From Synanceia verrucosa (lineage: Eukaryota > Chordata > Actinopteri > Perciformes > Synanceiidae), in assembly GCA_029721515.1 (NCBI GenBank), contig CM056551.1, positions 29,188,437-29,252,436 on the forward strand: a stretch of DNA of 64,000 nucleotides, written 5' to 3'. Shown piece by piece: positions 60,601 through 64,000 of this stretch; within the stretch, counting starts at the first letter, position 1; each line of letters opens with the position of its first letter. The notes under the pieces are model-generated. The model did no database searches and was not told the DNA's origin. It was given only the letters and a program-made list of their open reading frames with translations. Both the position numbers and the translations under genes were made by a program.

Positions 60601-62116
60601 ATTTTCCTCTTGACTTGATGCCATCACTGTAATATTTCAAAATAAAATAAAAGTAGTGATCCAACTCAATAATGACTTAAAGCAAAGTATAGAGATCATT
60701 TCTAACATGGAGCGCCATATCTTTAATATTTAACTCTGATATGTTAATGGGAAGTAATAACCAAATATTAATCTCAGTTGAGAAAAGATTAATAAGACTC
60801 ACTGCCCCCTAAATGATAATGATTCCTCAGTCCCTCTGTTAGTTTACTTGAAGTGAAATGTGAACATTTAGTGTCTTCAGCTACACTGAATGCAAATTCA
60901 GGTGAATAATGCCCAAACACACAATTAAAGAAATGGAGATTTGTCTTTTATTTTGTTCTCCAGAACAGAAAAAGTGATTACGTTGCTGCTTGTAAGGCGT
61001 GTGGGAGAAGCATTCCTGCTGCTTGGTATGTTAATTCACAGCTCCGGGGCCTGTACCAGCCGTCACTCTGCAGCTTCTCCCATCAGGTGAACTCGTGGCC
61101 TCTCAGCATCTTTATTTATTAGACGATCCCTCACGTGTTAAAAAAGATAAAGTCGACGTGTTACAAGCAGCCGACGCTCTTCACGCCGCTGAACACCCCC
61201 AACAAATTTGAGCTTTAAGTTTGACGACACGTACATGCCAGAGGAGTTTGCTCGCTGGACGCCTGCCAAGACGCTAAAAAGAAGCCAGACCACATCATTA
61301 TGATCTTAGAGTGTCAGCGAAGCAAAGTACTTACAGGATCATCTTCTACTTACCCATCTATCACCTTCTTCTTTTTTTTGATTTACAAATCCCTTCAATC
61401 CATTGTGATTCCTTTTAAAAACTCAGTGCGTGTGCTGGTTAGCTACCTGGAACGTTTCCTCTCATCTAACAATATGGCTTCTTCCTCCACTAAGAATCAT
61501 TGTCAGGCGGTCGGCTAATGTCCAAAAAAAATAAGAAAAAGGTCACTGGCTGTTATGATTGAAGCACCGGTGCTTTGACCTGCCGCACCCACACTCATAG
61601 GTGTCTGGTCAGCTTGTCAGTCAGGTTGGGTGGTTTTTTAATCATTTCGTCTTCGCTGGGGGGCTCCTCCGAGACCCCTGCAACGTTTAGCAGTCTGCGG
61701 CTCAGGACCCCGGGGCTCGTCTAAGCCCTGCCTGTATCCAGCCGCCATTATTAGCTCTGCTCTCCAGAGCACGCCGCTCATCTCTCCCTGGAGAGGGGCG
61801 GCTGAGAAATGAAGCGAGCTGCCTGGGCGAGGCAGCGCAGGGCCAACAGCCCGACATGGAACAGTAATTACTCCATTGATATTCCTCGCACAATAACACT
61901 GTCGTCCCTCATTTGCATAACCTCGGCCGGGCCCAGATGAATGCGGCGTGATCTGCTGCAGGAGTTTGGCTCTTTTCCTTCTGCAGGCAGGTGGCAGTTT
62001 CAGCCATGCTGGATTGATTAGCAGCAGAGTGAACCACCTTTCTACTGTCCTCCACATTCATATCATACATATGTTTATCTATCTACAGAGAGCATCACCT
62101 CCAGCATCACCTCCTT

Positions 62117-62318
62117 CACTGTAACTGGACTCTTTCTTCCTCACTGAGTTCACTACTCTTCACCATTCTGAACAGGAAGTGAGGAATTTAACCTGAATTC
62201 ACCTTTTTAGACCCAAATTTGATCCAGAACACTGGAATTCACCGAGAAGTCAGAAAACAACCAGTAAAAGACATTTTTTTTCTGTTCAGGAATGACAGCA
62301 AATATAACTGAAGAATTA
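62117..62318 (-). repeat. Dispersed repeat copy B (inverted relative to 14633-14826)
   Basis: Its reverse complement aligns along most of its length with copy A, with small indels. It shows a recurring interspersed repeat rather than a unique sequence. Confidence 0.8.
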
Positions 62319-62446
62319 GGGTTAACCCTCTCAATCAAAACTAAAAATAAGAATGAGCTTTGATATTATTTGTGTGAAACAGTTTGAAAATAATTAGATT
62401 TTAGCATTAAAGATGTCATTTTGATTAAGGAGCTTGCACATACTGG

Positions 62447-62851
62447 TAAGGGTGGGAAAAATATTGATATGGCAATATATCACGATACTTTTTCTTCTGA
62501 TATAATATAGATTTTTAATTTCTTAATATAATCCCCCCCCAAAAAAAGTGATGTTTTGTAAATCCAGAGCAACTTCTGCACTTTTTAAATAAAACAATTT
62601 AAATAAAAAAGAAAAGAAAAGAAATTAATCCACGTTAACGCGGTAACTTCAACAGCCCTAATACATACATACTGTACATATATATATATTTATCTACATA
62701 CTGTATTTACAATTTCTATCTTAAGCAGCTTTTTTAATTTCTTAGTGATCTATGTAGAATATCACAGTATGTTCTCAATATTGCATCGCATCGTGACTCA
62801 AGTATCATGACACGTATGGTATCGTGAAGTCCTTGCCAGTTCCCAGCCCTA
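62447..62851. mobile_element. hAT-like miniature element with perfect 8-bp duplication
   Basis: The ends TAAGGGTGGGAA and TTCCCAGCCCTA are imperfect inverted repeats. Both sides carry CATACTGG (62439-62446 and 62852-62859). A GTTAACGCGGTAAC then CAGCCCTA segment inside (about 62634-62659) suggests a remnant of another element. No transposase. Confidence 0.8.
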
Positions 62852-63204
62852 CATACTGGTCATGTTTTTCTTAATCAGTCATACTGAGGTGGTGAACACC
62901 TGACACTGGAGGGTCTGGATGCTCAGAGGCTCAGCTGTCTTCGTTGTATTGAGACATAAACAACAACATGGAGAGAGCAGGCTGTGGTGGATCAGTGCAT
63001 GTGAGAGAATGAGTGTGTTGAGGTGGTGGGGGGTGTCAGAGGGTGTCATAGGACCCTGTCTCAGTCCTCGGTTAATGGCCATTGGTCATAGGCTGTCTCC
63101 CTTTTATTTCTTTTGCTCTCCTGCTCTATCCTTCCAGGCCTCCCGCTGGATCAGCGCCCTCAGGCATCGCATCATTTATTGCTGTCAGGACTCACAGGGG
63201 AGAG

Positions 63205-63255
63205 GATGTGGTGGTGGTGGAGGAGGTGGAGGAGGTGGTGGAGGGAGGGAAGACA
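63205..63255 (+). repeat. GGT/GGA-rich tract
   Basis: Tandem GGTGGTGGTGGAGGAGG-type sequence, with G-runs suited to G-quadruplex formation on the + strand. It explains the Val/Glu and Gly-rich open frames here. Confidence 0.8.
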
Positions 63256-63339
63256 GGGAGAGGATGTGCTGCAGAGAGGAAGCCAATGGAGGCGATGGGG
63301 AGGCAGCTCGACTGTCAAGTCTCAGCCGTTGAATATTTA

Positions 63340-63700
63340 ATGGAGCCTGGAGTGTTTATTTAGTTAGCCTGTCGATTTTTACCGCTCTGTCAATAGCGGC
63401 TCCCGTGTAGCTGCCTGATGATCTTTAGTGTCTCTTCCCCCAGGAGAGGCCAGGCACTAAATGCAATTATGGATTTTCCTGCACCGCAATGTGTTTGATA
63501 TTTTTACTGATCTAATTTGCAATCTGGTAGTTTATTGTTTGGCATTTTAGTGGCGCTCAAGTGGCGAGGCAAATTTGATTTCCCCTCATAATTCTTTATA
63601 ACTTCATTAATGCTGTTAGCACATTGGCACAGATCTTAAATAAAGCCGGAGAATCATTGCATGGATGAATGCATTCCTCATTTTATTGTCTCCGTGCCCC
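63340..63700. promoter_or_regulatory. Candidate conserved non-coding element in LMX1B intron 2
   Basis: A repeat-free block with GTTGAATATTTAATGGAGCC, CTAATTTGCAATCTGG, TTATTGTTTGGC and CTTCATTAATGCTG motifs. In character it is one of the most enhancer-like blocks in the window. Not aligned. Confidence 0.38.
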
Positions 63701-64000
63701 GTCCCCCCCTTTTTTTTTTTTCTTTTTACTGATTCTTGTTCTAATTAAACATCATCCTAGTGGTGTACTGTCTCTGTGAAATATGAAATCATAATCTGAT
63801 TTGAATGGCTCCCTTCACAGAGGCATGCGCATTCAGCCGCACGCCCTGATCTGCTGTGGTGAAGCCGAATAAAAACAACTTTGCTTCAGTGGCATTCAGA
63901 GACAAATGAGCGTATTAGTGGCAGAGCAACAGAAGCAACAGAGGTGAAATAATGCGTCCGAGAGAAAGAGGCATGGCGACGCCACGTGTTCCTGCAGAGC

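Larger units (their letters stand above)
48102..64000 (+). other. LMX1B intron 2 (5' part, continues past window)
   Basis: After exon 2 no further LMX1B exon (second LIM domain, homeodomain) was found in 15.9 kb, in line with the very long intron 2 of vertebrate LMX1B. It contains TG runs, a hAT-like element at 62447 and several repeat-poor candidate regulatory blocks. The longest open frames (around 54886-56143) resemble no protein and cross a GT microsatellite. Confidence 0.8.

Noticed and set aside
63082..63363. Gly/Val/Glu-rich frames near the window end
   Set aside because: Produced by a GGT/GGA simple repeat.
1..64000. tRNA, rRNA, CRISPR, phage or bacterial gene clusters
   Set aside because: Nothing of this kind could be supported by eye; gene structure is plainly vertebrate. 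tRNAscan-SE and Infernal would settle small RNA genes.

Overview
The window reads as vertebrate nuclear DNA, most probably from a ray-finned (teleost) fish. Support comes from the gene content, the compact spacing, small exons with GT/AG introns, long TG/CA microsatellites, and several dispersed repeats and hAT-type miniature elements of kinds common in percomorph fish. No bacterial operons, CRISPR arrays, integrated phage, rRNA genes or convincing tRNA genes were seen.

Two protein genes are supported, both on the + strand. (1) MVB12B (ESCRT-I subunit MVB12B, formerly FAM125B) occupies about 1.7-35.2 kb. Nine coding exons join with consistent phase into a 240-residue product: a MABP domain encoded by the first five recovered exons, a short linker, and a C-terminal UMA domain. 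Its 5' end is uncertain, because an upstream exon may lie outside the window. The 3' end has a stop at 34975-34977 and an AATAAA at 35212. (2) LMX1B (LIM-homeodomain transcription factor) starts at 47336. Exon 1 (two conserved in-frame ATGs) and exon 2 (a complete first LIM domain) are present. Everything from 48102 to the window end is then the long intron 2, and the second LIM domain and homeodomain lie beyond the window. MVB12B followed by LMX1B in the same orientation matches human 9q33.3.

Layout: 1-1683, upstream sequence with a non-repetitive block; 1684-34977, MVB12B exons and introns; 34978-~35235, 3' UTR; ~35.2-46.9 kb, intergenic, with a few miniature transposons, minisatellites and gene-proximal non-coding blocks; ~46.9-47.3 kb, LMX1B leader; 47336-48101, LMX1B exons 1-2; 48102-64000, LMX1B intron 2.

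The large non-coding share is best read as a genomic regulatory block: MVB12B is a probable bystander gene whose introns, with the intergenic region and LMX1B intron 2, hold AT-rich, homeodomain-motif-rich, repeat-poor blocks that look like conserved non-coding elements. I cannot prove conservation without alignment. The repeats give the clearest sequence-level observations: a three-deep transposon nest at 4.9-6.25 kb with recognisable target-site duplications, hAT-like elements at 18.7, 36.8 and 62.4 kb, a TTAA-flanked element at 14.9 kb, and a 57-bp minisatellite with a 422-bp higher-order period at 28.15-29.78 kb that appears to have grown out of a dispersed fish repeat. I did not find a convincing undescribed biochemical system here.
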